The position numbers and the translations under genes are program-made. This document shows, one piece after another, positions 1 to 7,201 of a stretch of 33,256 bases of DNA. Under the pieces are notes generated by a model. The model had not been told where the DNA came from. It saw nothing but the letters and a program-made list of their open reading frames with translations, and made no database searches. The number at the start of each line of letters is the position of its first letter. Positions within the stretch are counted from its first letter, which is position 1. The stretch spans positions 1 through 33,256 of the forward strand of contig CAZDEF010000025.1 of the NCBI GenBank assembly GCA_964504385.1. The letters run 5' to 3'. The DNA comes from Limiplasma sp964504385 (GTDB taxonomy: Bacteria > Bacillota > Clostridia > Christensenellales > Aristaeellaceae).

Positions 1-2
1 CC

Positions 3-581
3 AAGAAGAAATATCAGCCCAAGCCTTATGAACAGATGCAGTACCCCGGTCAGCGTATCCAGATTGATGTGAAAGTTGTACCGCGCTACTGCATTGCAGA
101 TCCGGAGCTGAAGCTGTACCAGTACACCGCTATTGACGAGTACTCACGCTACCGCATCCTCGGTGCCTACTCTGAGCAAAGCACCTATTCCTCGGCGGAT
201 TTCCTGCGCAAGGTCGTTGCCGCCTTTTCTCGCAGAGGCGTGAAGGTGGAGTGCATCCAGACGGACAACGGCTTCGAGTTTACGAATCGTTTCTCCCACT
301 CGAAGCGGGACATTCCTACACTGTTTGAAAGCACTGCCACTGAGCTGGGCATCCGCCACAAGCTCATCCGGCCGTACACTCCCAGGCATAACGGTAAGGT
401 CGAGCGTAGCCACCGCGAAGACCAAAAGCGCTTCTACGCCACCCACCGCTTCTACTCCCTCGCCGACTTTGGTGGGCAGTTAACTGCCCACCAAAGTCGC
501 AGCAACGCCCGCCCCATGCGTCCGCTGCACTGGTTGTCTCCAAAAGAGCGGCTCTCTTGCTTCACTGTACAAGATGTTTGA
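3..581 (+). CDS. IS3/IS481-like transposase, integrase core (5' end outside window)
   Basis: DDE-type transposase catalytic domain. The frame is open from base 3 and reads in from upstream, so only the C-terminal ~190 residues are visible; the ATG at 36 is internal. Visible signatures are the first acidic residue in QRIQIDVKVVP, the second in QTDNGFEF, and the glutamate in NGKVERSHRED, spaced as in the rve/IS481-IS3 integrase core. RPYTPRHNGKVERSH and PMRPLHWLSPKE are typical of this clostridial transposase group. The protein ends at a natural TGA, so the 3' end looks intact. It lies on the opposite strand to the following regulator gene and ends 27 bp from that gene's stop codon. A 36-bp perfect palindrome lies inside the reading frame (464-499). 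Whether the element is active cannot be judged without its 5' part. Confidence 0.9.
   Translation, partial: KKKYQPKPYEQMQYPGQRIQIDVKVVPRYCIADPELKLYQYTAIDEYSRYRILGAYSEQSTYSSADFLRKVVAAFSRRGVKVECIQTDNGFEFTNRFSHSKRDIPTLFESTATELGIRHKLIRPYTPRHNGKVERSHREDQKRFYATHRFYSLADFGGQLTAHQSRSNARPMRPLHWLSPKERLSCFTVQDV
464..499. repeat. 36-bp perfect palindrome inside the transposase gene
   Basis: Bases 464-481 are the exact reverse complement of 482-499, with GTTAAC at the centre. The reading frame stays open through it (residues DFGGQLTAHQSR). RNA from either strand could form an 18-bp hairpin with almost no loop. No T-run follows, so it is not a standard terminator. It could be chance, an inverted micro-duplication, or an element that dampens transposase expression. 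Confidence 0.85.
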
Positions 582-591
582 CAAACCTACA
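566..591 (+). mobile_element. Candidate right end of the insertion sequence
   Basis: Just past the transposase stop the sequence reads GTTTGACAAACCTACA, ending at 591. Read inward from the other strand it begins TGTAGG, the TG...CA form seen at ends of IS3/IS481-type elements. The left end lies outside the window, so the terminal inverted repeat and target duplication cannot be confirmed. The 18 bases from here to the regulator gene stop codon would then be host sequence. Confidence 0.4.
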
Positions 592-608
592 GCAAAACAC
601 GCGCCCGA

Positions 609-1457
609 TTACTTTCTGCGGCGGTTGGCAATCTCGGTATTGCGCTTGAGCTGGCGGGTGATCTGCTCGCTCATGGTGCTGGCCACGCAGGCGAACAGTA
701 CGTCCACCATGCTCATGGTGCTGATGCGCGAGGACATGGTGGTCATGCGGCGCAGGCCCTCGTCGCTGGCGGCGGGCAGGTTCACATCGCTCATGTCGGC
801 AATGGGGCTCTTGCCCGGCCGGGTGATGGAGATGATCTTCGCGCCCATTTCGCGGCTGAGCTCGCAGCCCTCGATCACGTCCTTCGTGCGGCCGCTGAAG
901 GAGATGGCCAGCGCCACGCTTTTTTCCGTCAGGCAGCTGGTCTCCAGCAGCTGGCAGTGTATATCCTGATTGAAGCGGCTGTTGAGGCCGATCCGGCTGA
1001 GCTTGTTGTGCATGTCGGTGGCGGCCAGCGCACTGCCGCCCACGCCCAGCAGCAGCACGCAGTCCGCATGGCGGATGAGCTCCACCGCGCGGTCGAGCGC
1101 CTGCGCCTCCACCATGTCCAGCGTGGCCTGCAGGGACAGGATCTCCTGATGCACCACCGCCTGCGCGATCTGTGCGGACGTAGCGCCCGGATGCAGATCC
1201 TCGTAGATATCGTTGCTCTCGCCACGCTGCTCGTTCAGCGCTTTCTGCACCAGCGCTTGGCTGCACAGATCCTTGTACCCCTTGTAGCCCGCGCTCTTGC
1301 ACAGCTGCACCACCATGGATTTGCTGGTGCCGCACGCCTGCGCCACCGCGCTGATGGTGAGGTTGGGCAACTCGTCCACATGCTGGAGGATAAAATCTGC
1401 AATGCGCTTTTCAGTGGTCGAAAAGCTGAGTTCTCGTAGACGGGTCAGCGTACTCAT
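609..1457 (-). CDS. MurR/RpiR family transcriptional regulator
   Basis: Predicted DNA-binding regulator of 282 residues. The N-terminal HTH_6 domain (about 1-77) includes TISAVAQACGTSKSMVVQL and AGYKGYKDL. The C-terminal SIS sugar-phosphate-binding domain (about 120-255) includes LLLGVGGSALAATDM and AISFSGRTKDVIEGC. Family members sense phosphosugars and control sugar or amino-sugar catabolism. I chose the ATG at 1457 because MSTLTRLREL matches the usual N-terminus and a GGAAAGG sits just upstream; a longer in-frame start at 1553 would overlap the promoter. It has its own strong promoter and a possible autoregulatory operator. No sugar gene is adjacent, and the downstream side is occupied by the transposase, so a former target operon may have been separated. 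The ligand is unknown. Confidence 0.9.
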   Translation of the reverse strand: MSTLTRLRELSFSTTEKRIADFILQHVDELPNLTISAVAQACGTSKSMVVQLCKSAGYKGYKDLCSQALVQKALNEQRGESNDIYEDLHPGATSAQIAQAVVHQEILSLQATLDMVEAQALDRAVELIRHADCVLLLGVGGSALAATDMHNKLSRIGLNSRFNQDIHCQLLETSCLTEKSVALAISFSGRTKDVIEGCELSREMGAKIISITRPGKSPIADMSDVNLPAASDEGLRRMTTMSSRISTMSMVDVLFACVASTMSEQITRQLKRNTEIANRRRK

Positions 1458-1500
1458 GGGGCCCTTTCCGCAGCCCGGCGGGCTGCCTGTTTGATACGAT

Positions 1501-1526
1501 CTGAACGGGATGGCTGATACGTTCAG
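1501..1526. promoter_or_regulatory. Inverted repeat at the rpiR-type promoter, candidate operator
   Basis: CTGAACG (1501-1507) and CGTTCAG (1520-1526) are perfect inverted repeats separated by 12 bp. They overlap the edge of the -10 box and the expected start point of the regulator gene. GATACG occurs twice nearby. Autoregulation through this site is an inference. Confidence 0.45.
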
Positions 1527-1553
1527 CATAGCACGAAGGGGATGCGGTGTCAA
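1525..1553 (-). promoter_or_regulatory. Sigma-A promoter of the RpiR-type regulator
   Basis: On the minus strand TTGACA (1548-1553) is followed by a 17-bp spacer and TATGCT (1525-1530), preceded by TG as an extended -10. This is nearly consensus and gives a leader of about 60 nt. A 7-bp GC hairpin (1471-1487) lies in that leader just before the ribosome binding site. Confidence 0.8.
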
Positions 1554-1593
1554 CGCTGCCGCTTGTCAGCGAGCTTGCCGACGGGCTCCCCCA

Positions 1594-2307
1594 TCAGCCC
1601 TCCGCCATTTTCTGCATGGCTTCATGCAACGCGGCGGCGATACGCAGCTTTTCGTCATTGGTGCTGCCGGAGGGGTCATAGACGATGCCGTCGCCAATGG
1701 TCACGGTGTGGGTCTTGCGGTTGGCATATACGGGCACGAACACGGCGCGGCGATGATTACGCACCCAGTGCATGGCGCCCAGCATGGCAAAGCCGGTGTA
1801 GAAATCCCCCACGCCGCCCTTGATAAAGCCGCTCTTGCCTTTCTCGTGTTCGTCTGCATTTTCGGGAAAAATGAGGATATTGTGTCCGTCGCGCATGGCG
1901 TCCAGCGTGAGGCTGAAGGTCTTCATCAGCGCGCGCGGATGGCCGCGATACACGGGAATGGCGTGCACGCCCTCAAACAGCCCTGTCAGGATGGGGGCTA
2001 TGTGCCGCAGCAGCGGGCGCTTCCACGCCTCGGGCAGCCACTTCTGGCGTTCCATCGTGCCGTAGTACATGTGCTCTACGATCTCATCGCGCTCCATCAT
2101 GCGGCTGAGCACCCACGGGCGGAACACCGTGGGCAGGGTGAGCATGGCCGCCACCGGCCCGTAGATCTCGCCGTGGTTGCAGATGAACAGCACATCACCC
2201 TGCTCGCAGCCCTGCAGCTTTTCCGCGCCCCTCAGCCTGTGCGGGTAGATCACGCGCAGCACAGCCACCAGTGCGCGCACGCCCCACGGCCTTTTCAGTT
2301 CCTTCAT
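1594..2307 (-). CDS. PlsC-like 1-acyl-glycerol-3-phosphate acyltransferase family protein
   Basis: Protein of 237 residues resembling lysophosphatidate acyltransferases, which acylate glycerophosphates at the membrane during phospholipid synthesis. Recognisable blocks are the CNHGEIYGP region (43-51, motif I), AIPVYRG (116-122, motif II) and LIFPENADEH (145-154, motif III). Motif I normally reads NHxxxxD; here the position of the catalytic aspartate is Gly50, and motif III reads FPEN instead of FPEG. It is therefore either a divergent subfamily with another substrate or a poorly active protein. The gene lies 19 bp downstream of uvrC on the same strand and is probably cotranscribed. The fold assignment is reasonably safe; the exact reaction is not. 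Confidence 0.75.
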   Translation of the reverse strand: MKELKRPWGVRALVAVLRVIYPHRLRGAEKLQGCEQGDVLFICNHGEIYGPVAAMLTLPTVFRPWVLSRMMERDEIVEHMYYGTMERQKWLPEAWKRPLLRHIAPILTGLFEGVHAIPVYRGHPRALMKTFSLTLDAMRDGHNILIFPENADEHEKGKSGFIKGGVGDFYTGFAMLGAMHWVRNHRRAVFVPVYANRKTHTVTIGDGIVYDPSGSTNDEKLRIAAALHEAMQKMAEG

Positions 2308-2326
2308 TGGTTTTCCCTGCCTTGCC

Positions 2327-4174
2327 TCATTGGTGGTTCAGTATGCGTTCCGCCAGCGTTTCGCTGATGCCCTCCACCTGGCACAGCTCCTCCTTGCTGG
2401 CTTCGAAGATGGCCTTCACGCTGCGGAAATGGCGGATGAGCGCCGCCTGCTTCTTGGGGCCCACTCCCTCGATCTCGCTCAGCTTGCTCTTGAGCTGGTT
2501 CTTGCCGCGCAGCGCCCGGTGATGGGTGATGCCGAAGCGGTGCGCCTCATCGCGCACAAACTGCACCAGATGCAGCGCGTTGGAACGGCGATCCAGCACG
2601 ATGGGATTCTCTGGCCGGTTTGGCAGATAGATCTCCTCAAACCGCTCGGCCAGACCGAACATGGGGATCTCCACCCCCGCTTCATGCATGGCCTGCTGCG
2701 CAAAGGCCACCTGCTGCGGGCCGCCGTCGATCAGGATCACGTCCGGCAATTTGGAAAAGCTGCCGCCGTCCGGATCCAGCCCGGCCTGCAGCCGCTCCTG
2801 CCGTTCCTTCAGGCCGTGCGTGAGACGGCGGGACACTGCCTCCGCAATGGAGGCAAAGTCGTTCGCGCCCTCCACGGTCTTGATGCGGAAGATGCGGTAG
2901 TCCTTCTTGCTGGGCAAACCGTTTTCAAACACCACCATGGCGGCCACGCTCTGCTGGCCCATGGTGTTGGATATATCGTAGCCTTCAATGCGCAGGGGCA
3001 GCGTGGGCAAATGCAGCGCCTCCTGCAGCGCCAGCATGGCCTGCCGCGTGCGCATGTCCTTCACCGCCGCGGACTGCCGGTGCTTCTCCAAGGCGTCCTC
3101 GGCGTTTTTCAGGGCGATCTTGACCAGATCCACCTTGTCGCCGCGCTGGGGCACAGCCAGCGTCACTGCGCTGCCCCTGCGTTCGCGCAGCCAGCTTTCC
3201 AGTTCGGCAATGCTGTCCGGCAGCGTTTGCACCAGCACATGCCGGGGGATGAGGTGCTCGTCATCGTAATACTGGGTCAGGAAGTTGGCCAGAATGTCGG
3301 CCGGTTCCTCGTCGCCGCTGTTTTCCAGCAGGAACGAACGCCCGCCCTCCATGCGCCCGGCGCGGATGTGGGTGAGGTTCACCATCGCGTCGCGTTCATC
3401 GCGCGCCACCGCCAGCACATCCTGCTCCACGTCCCGGGTCTGGATGGCGTGCTGCTCCTCCATCAGCTGTTCCACATCGGCGATCTTGTCGCGCAGCACG
3501 GCCGCGTTTTCGTATTCCAGCCGCAGGGCAGCCGCCGTCATTTCCTCCTTGAGCCAGCGGACGAGCTCGCGGCTGTCGCCCTCCAGGAAGGCGATCACGC
3601 GGTCCAGGATGGCGCGGTAGTCCGCCTCGCCGATGAGCCCGGCACAGGGGGCTTTGCACCGGCCGATCTGGTAATTCATGCACGGCCGGCGCGGCGTTTT
3701 CAGCGGCAGCTTCAGGTTGCATGTGCGCAGCGGAAAGAAGCGCCTCACCTCGTCCACCACCTGCCGCACGGCGGTCGCGCCGATGTACGGGCCGAAATAT
3801 TTGCCGCCGTCGCGCTGATCCATGCGCCGCGCCAGCGTCAGGCGCGGATAGGGCTCGTTCAGGTCGATGCGCAGGTAGGGGTAATGCTTGTCATCCTTGA
3901 GCAGGATATTGTAAAACGGCCTGTGCTTTTTGATGAGGTTGCATTCGAGCGTGAGCGCCTCGAAGTTGGTCTGGCACAGCATCAGGTCGAAGTCGTCCAC
4001 GCGGCTGACCATGGCCTCCACCTTGGGGGTATGCGCGCCGTGAAAGTAGGAGCGCACGCGATTCTTCAGATTGACGGCCTTGCCCACATAGATGATCTCG
4101 CCGTGGCTTTTCATGATATAGCAGCCCGGGCTTTCCGGGAGCATTTTGATTTTGTACTCGAGCGTAGGGTTCAT
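2327..4174 (-). CDS. uvrC: Excinuclease ABC subunit C
   Basis: UvrC makes both incisions around UvrB-bound lesions in nucleotide excision repair. All domains are present in 615 residues, the normal length: GIY-YIG nuclease near residues 12-90 (SPGCYI, IIYVGKAVNLKNRVRSYF), a four-cysteine cluster (C-x-L...C-x5-GRCKAPC) of the iron-sulfur type, a UVR motif (about 200-235, LEYENAAVLRDKIADVEQL), the RNase H-like endonuclease half (EGYDISNTMGQ, VILIDGGPQQ) and a C-terminal double helix-hairpin-helix (IEGVGPKKQAAL, VEGISETLAERIL). GGAGG lies about 7 nt before the ATG. The zinc-ribbon/TPR gene lies 88 bp upstream and the PlsC-like gene 19 bp downstream. uvrA and uvrB are not in the window. Confidence 0.98.
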   Translation of the reverse strand: MNPTLEYKIKMLPESPGCYIMKSHGEIIYVGKAVNLKNRVRSYFHGAHTPKVEAMVSRVDDFDLMLCQTNFEALTLECNLIKKHRPFYNILLKDDKHYPYLRIDLNEPYPRLTLARRMDQRDGGKYFGPYIGATAVRQVVDEVRRFFPLRTCNLKLPLKTPRRPCMNYQIGRCKAPCAGLIGEADYRAILDRVIAFLEGDSRELVRWLKEEMTAAALRLEYENAAVLRDKIADVEQLMEEQHAIQTRDVEQDVLAVARDERDAMVNLTHIRAGRMEGGRSFLLENSGDEEPADILANFLTQYYDDEHLIPRHVLVQTLPDSIAELESWLRERRGSAVTLAVPQRGDKVDLVKIALKNAEDALEKHRQSAAVKDMRTRQAMLALQEALHLPTLPLRIEGYDISNTMGQQSVAAMVVFENGLPSKKDYRIFRIKTVEGANDFASIAEAVSRRLTHGLKERQERLQAGLDPDGGSFSKLPDVILIDGGPQQVAFAQQAMHEAGVEIPMFGLAERFEEIYLPNRPENPIVLDRRSNALHLVQFVRDEAHRFGITHHRALRGKNQLKSKLSEIEGVGPKKQAALIRHFRSVKAIFEASKEELCQVEGISETLAERILNHQ

Positions 4175-4200
4175 CGCGAAGCCTCCGGCGGGAACAGCGC

Positions 4201-4228
4201 CCCTGCGCCTGTGAAAGGCGGCGCAGGG
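4201..4228. other. Stem-loop between the zinc-ribbon/TPR gene and uvrC
   Basis: CCCTGCGCC (4201-4209) pairs perfectly with GGCGCAGGG (4220-4228) around a 10-nt loop. No U-run follows in the minus-strand transcript, so this is not a classical terminator. It may act as an RNA processing or stability element between the two cotranscribed genes. Confidence 0.5.
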
Positions 4229-4262
4229 AAACGCTGCGGTTTTTTGGGGGAGAGAACGCCTG

Positions 4263-6257
4263 TTACGGCTGGTAGTAATGCACGATCCTGTTCACCTTGC
4301 CGTTGCTGCCCAGATAATACTGCAGCACCCACATGTTGCTGGCTGCGGTGGAGCAGGTGTACTGGATCATGCGCGTGCCGTCCTCCAGCACATACACCTT
4401 GCCTACGCGCGGGTAATCGTAGTACAGTCCGCGTTCGCCGTTGGGCGACTGCACCTGCCCGAAATCCCGGTAGACGGAGGTGATCTCTTCTTCCGTGGAG
4501 CCGAAGCCCACGCCGCGCGGGCCGTTGCCCAGCGATTTGTTCATTTCGATCCGCACCAGTTCCCATGCGTTGCCGTCCAGAACGAACACCGCGTAGCCCC
4601 AGTCATACGTCAGGTGCTGCGCCTGCGCGGTCAGTCCCAGATAGCTGGTGTCCAGCGTTTGCTTCGGTTCGCCAAAGGTCGCGCAGAAATCCTCCACGCT
4701 GGTCTTGTTCAGCACAAAGCCGGTGAACACGTCCTCCTCCTGGTATTTGTCCAGCGGAGCCGGTTTGATGTTGAACTTATACCCCACCTCCAGCACGGCG
4801 CTCATTTTGCCGTACTGGTTCACGCACACCGCCTTGAGCTTGACGCTGCCGGACGGCATCTGGATGGGCGTGCCGTCATAGACAGGGCTGGTCTCATCCG
4901 GGGTGCTTCCATCGATGGTGTAGTAGTACACATAGTGCTTTTCGTCCTCGGCCTTTTCCGCCTTGGTGCGCGTATCGTCCACAAAGGTGCCCGGGCGCAG
5001 GCTGACCTCGCGCCGCGAATTGTAGGTATTGGGGGCAAGGTTGCACTTGGGGGCCGGGGGCGAGGGATAGTAGAACGTGTAGGACACCTTCATCTCGTCG
5101 GACACCAGATCGCCGCTCACGCACACGGCGCGAAGCGTGACCGTGCCCTCCGCAGGCACGAAGGTGCCGTCGGTGCTCAGCATGCCTTCCTCGGGCAGCT
5201 TGGCTTCGTCGTCCGTGGTGTAGTAGATATCATAACCCTGCGGCGAGGACAGGCTCACGTTGCCCTCCAGCTTACTGATCTCGTACCGTCCGGCAGACAG
5301 GCTGGTCTGGGGCGACTGGGGAATGTAGTCCGCGCGCTCCAGCCTGAAGTTGTCCTTATCGGTGTTCTCGTAGGCCTTCAGCATCATATCGGCGGCTTCC
5401 GGGCGGCGGCCCTGCTCCTGATACATGCGCACCAGCGCGGTATACGCATCCGTGCGGAAGGGGCTCACCTCGTTGACCAGATGCAGGTAGACCGTTTCAG
5501 CCTCGGCGTCCTGCATGTTCAGCTGATAGGCGTTGGCCAGCAGCAGCAGGCCGTCGTAGTTTTCAGGATCCACCACATCGCCGATCCGGAAGCAGATAAT
5601 AGCGGTTTCCACATCGCCCACGTCCAGATAATCCTGTCCGGACAGCCAGTAGGCCTGCGGGCTGATGCCGCCCCACTTGTCCAGCAGGGCTTCGCGCTCC
5701 TCCTGCACCAGCGGATCGCGGGTATTCTGTGCAAGGGTGAACATGCTTTCCGTGGCGGACAGGGCATTGCGCCGGGCGGTGGCGCGCTGGCCGCTGTCGC
5801 TCTTGGACACATACACATACGCGCCCACCGCCGCGCCGATGAGCAGCACAAAGCCGATGAGGCCCACGAGCATCCAGTTGACATTGCGGCGGCGCACATT
5901 ATGCGTGCGCACATTTTTGTGCTTCAGGCTGGGGGTGCGGCTATGGGTATTCACCGGCACGCCGCGCCGGGTATCCGGACGGCTGGAGCCCGTCCGGCCA
6001 TAGGGCTGCACCATTTTGCGCCGGGGCGATGCGCTGGAGCCTTCCATCGGGATGGAGGAAAGGTCATAGTCGCCGTATTCGCGTGTGCGCCGGTTTTGCG
6101 GCGGCAGCGTGGGCACGGAGGCGCTCACCCTGCCTTGACGGATAGCGCGCACGCCAGTATCCAGCGCGCTGTTGGAATACTTGCCCAGATAAGTGCCGCA
6201 TTGCTCGCAGGTGAGCGAGCCATCGGGCATGGAATGACCGCAGTGTTCACAGATCAC
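4263..6257 (-). CDS. Membrane-anchored zinc-ribbon, TPR and chitobiase-C-like repeat protein
   Basis: Function unknown; 664 residues with a clear architecture. A cytoplasmic zinc ribbon (C3, C6, C17, C20) is followed by a basic, proline-rich linker, one transmembrane helix (about 127-150, after RRRN, so the rest should face outward), TPR-like helices (about 190-310), two beta-rich CHB_HEX_C-type modules (DIYYTTDDEA and YYYTIDGSTPDETSPVYDG, about 320-480), and a C-terminal domain (about 505-664) containing GVGFGSTEEEI. YTxDGSxP modules of this kind are found in extracellular Firmicutes proteins and are usually seen as carbohydrate- or wall-associated. The start is a GTG preceded by GGAGGG. It is the last of three repeat-protein genes, 101 bp after the previous one. 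A role in envelope sensing or scaffolding is only inferred. Confidence 0.75.
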   Translation of the reverse strand: MICEHCGHSMPDGSLTCEQCGTYLGKYSNSALDTGVRAIRQGRVSASVPTLPPQNRRTREYGDYDLSSIPMEGSSASPRRKMVQPYGRTGSSRPDTRRGVPVNTHSRTPSLKHKNVRTHNVRRRNVNWMLVGLIGFVLLIGAAVGAYVYVSKSDSGQRATARRNALSATESMFTLAQNTRDPLVQEEREALLDKWGGISPQAYWLSGQDYLDVGDVETAIICFRIGDVVDPENYDGLLLLANAYQLNMQDAEAETVYLHLVNEVSPFRTDAYTALVRMYQEQGRRPEAADMMLKAYENTDKDNFRLERADYIPQSPQTSLSAGRYEISKLEGNVSLSSPQGYDIYYTTDDEAKLPEEGMLSTDGTFVPAEGTVTLRAVCVSGDLVSDEMKVSYTFYYPSPPAPKCNLAPNTYNSRREVSLRPGTFVDDTRTKAEKAEDEKHYVYYYTIDGSTPDETSPVYDGTPIQMPSGSVKLKAVCVNQYGKMSAVLEVGYKFNIKPAPLDKYQEEDVFTGFVLNKTSVEDFCATFGEPKQTLDTSYLGLTAQAQHLTYDWGYAVFVLDGNAWELVRIEMNKSLGNGPRGVGFGSTEEEITSVYRDFGQVQSPNGERGLYYDYPRVGKVYVLEDGTRMIQYTCSTAASNMWVLQYYLGSNGKVNRIVHYYQP

Positions 6258-6358
6258 GCGGGGGGATCCCTCCTTTCAGAAGCATTGTATTTTTGAGGAA
6301 AAGCCGATGGAGGAATGCGCGCCGCCGCTCCGCCAAGGCGAGAGGGGGCGCTGCTTTC

Positions 6359-7201
6359 TCAGTGCTTATGCTGATGCGGCACCGGCTGCAGACGCTTGAA
6401 GGCCTTATAGGTCGGATCCTTGCTCCAGTCCTTGACAGGCGCTTCGCTGCCCAGACGCTCGATGGCCGAGCGGATCTCGATGAAGTCCATATAGCTCACG
6501 TCATCGCTCTCCGCCACGTCCAGCAGGTGCTCCAGCGCGCGGTCGTCATCCAGTTTGGCCAGATATCCGGCAAACAGGCCGCGCTTGTCCTTCTGCGTCT
6601 TGAACTGCTCCAGCGCGAACTGGAACACGTCCTCGTCGCCGGGATAATCCGCCAGCACGTCCAGCAGGGCTTCCTTGCCTTCCGCGTCTGCGGCATTGAA
6701 GGCCACCTTCGCGGGCTTGCACACATCGGCCCCCATCTGACGCAGACTTTCCAGCGCGTTGTCCAGAATATCGGCGTCATCGTCGCGCTCCACCTGCCAG
6801 CGGATGAAATCCACCATGGGCAGCGTGCTCTCAATCTGGCGCAGCAGCTCGATGCAGTCCATGCGGGCTTCGCTGGGAGCGGACTTGTCCTTGGCCACGC
6901 TCAGCAGCGTTTCGGCATCGGCCAGATCCGCCAGTCTGTCCAGCAGGGGATCCGGCACGGACACTTCCTCTTGGATGTACTGCTTGAGTAGATCGCACAG
7001 GGCTGCGCTGTCCTCAAACTGGTCAAAGTAGCTGCCGGGCGTAGCGCCGTCCAGCCAGTCCGCCGGGGTGTTCAGCCAGCGCAGGTACACATCCGGCACT
7101 TCGTTTTCCATGTCATCGGGTTTGCGGAAACGGTGCTGATTCTTTTCGATCCAGTCGTTGAGCACGTCGGAAAAGTGAGCGTCAAAGTCAATGATCTTCA
7201 T
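6359..7201 (-). CDS. Hypothetical helical-repeat protein
   Basis: I do not recognise a named family. The 280-residue product is acidic, soluble and almost entirely helical, with repeating units of the form D-x-LL-x-LA (PLLDRLADLADAETLL, KEALLDVLADYPGDEDVF, RALEHLLDVAESDDVSYM) suggesting HEAT-like repeats. It has no signal peptide or membrane segment and ends in a histidine-rich HQHKH. The start at 7201 is supported by GGAGG nine bases upstream; the first 14 bp of the gene overlap the end of the TPR gene, so translation is probably coupled. The N-terminus (MKIIDFDAHFSDVLNDWIEK) looks like a real fold boundary. It probably works with the upstream TPR protein, perhaps as an interaction partner. 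Confidence 0.8.
   Translation of the reverse strand: MKIIDFDAHFSDVLNDWIEKNQHRFRKPDDMENEVPDVYLRWLNTPADWLDGATPGSYFDQFEDSAALCDLLKQYIQEEVSVPDPLLDRLADLADAETLLSVAKDKSAPSEARMDCIELLRQIESTLPMVDFIRWQVERDDDADILDNALESLRQMGADVCKPAKVAFNAADAEGKEALLDVLADYPGDEDVFQFALEQFKTQKDKRGLFAGYLAKLDDDRALEHLLDVAESDDVSYMDFIEIRSAIERLGSEAPVKDWSKDPTYKAFKRLQPVPHQHKH

Noticed and set aside
2330..4483. Long open frame on the plus strand opposite uvrC
   Set aside because: Antisense of a certain gene in GC-rich DNA. The translation is rich in H, A, Q, R and V without any domain pattern and has no ribosome binding site.
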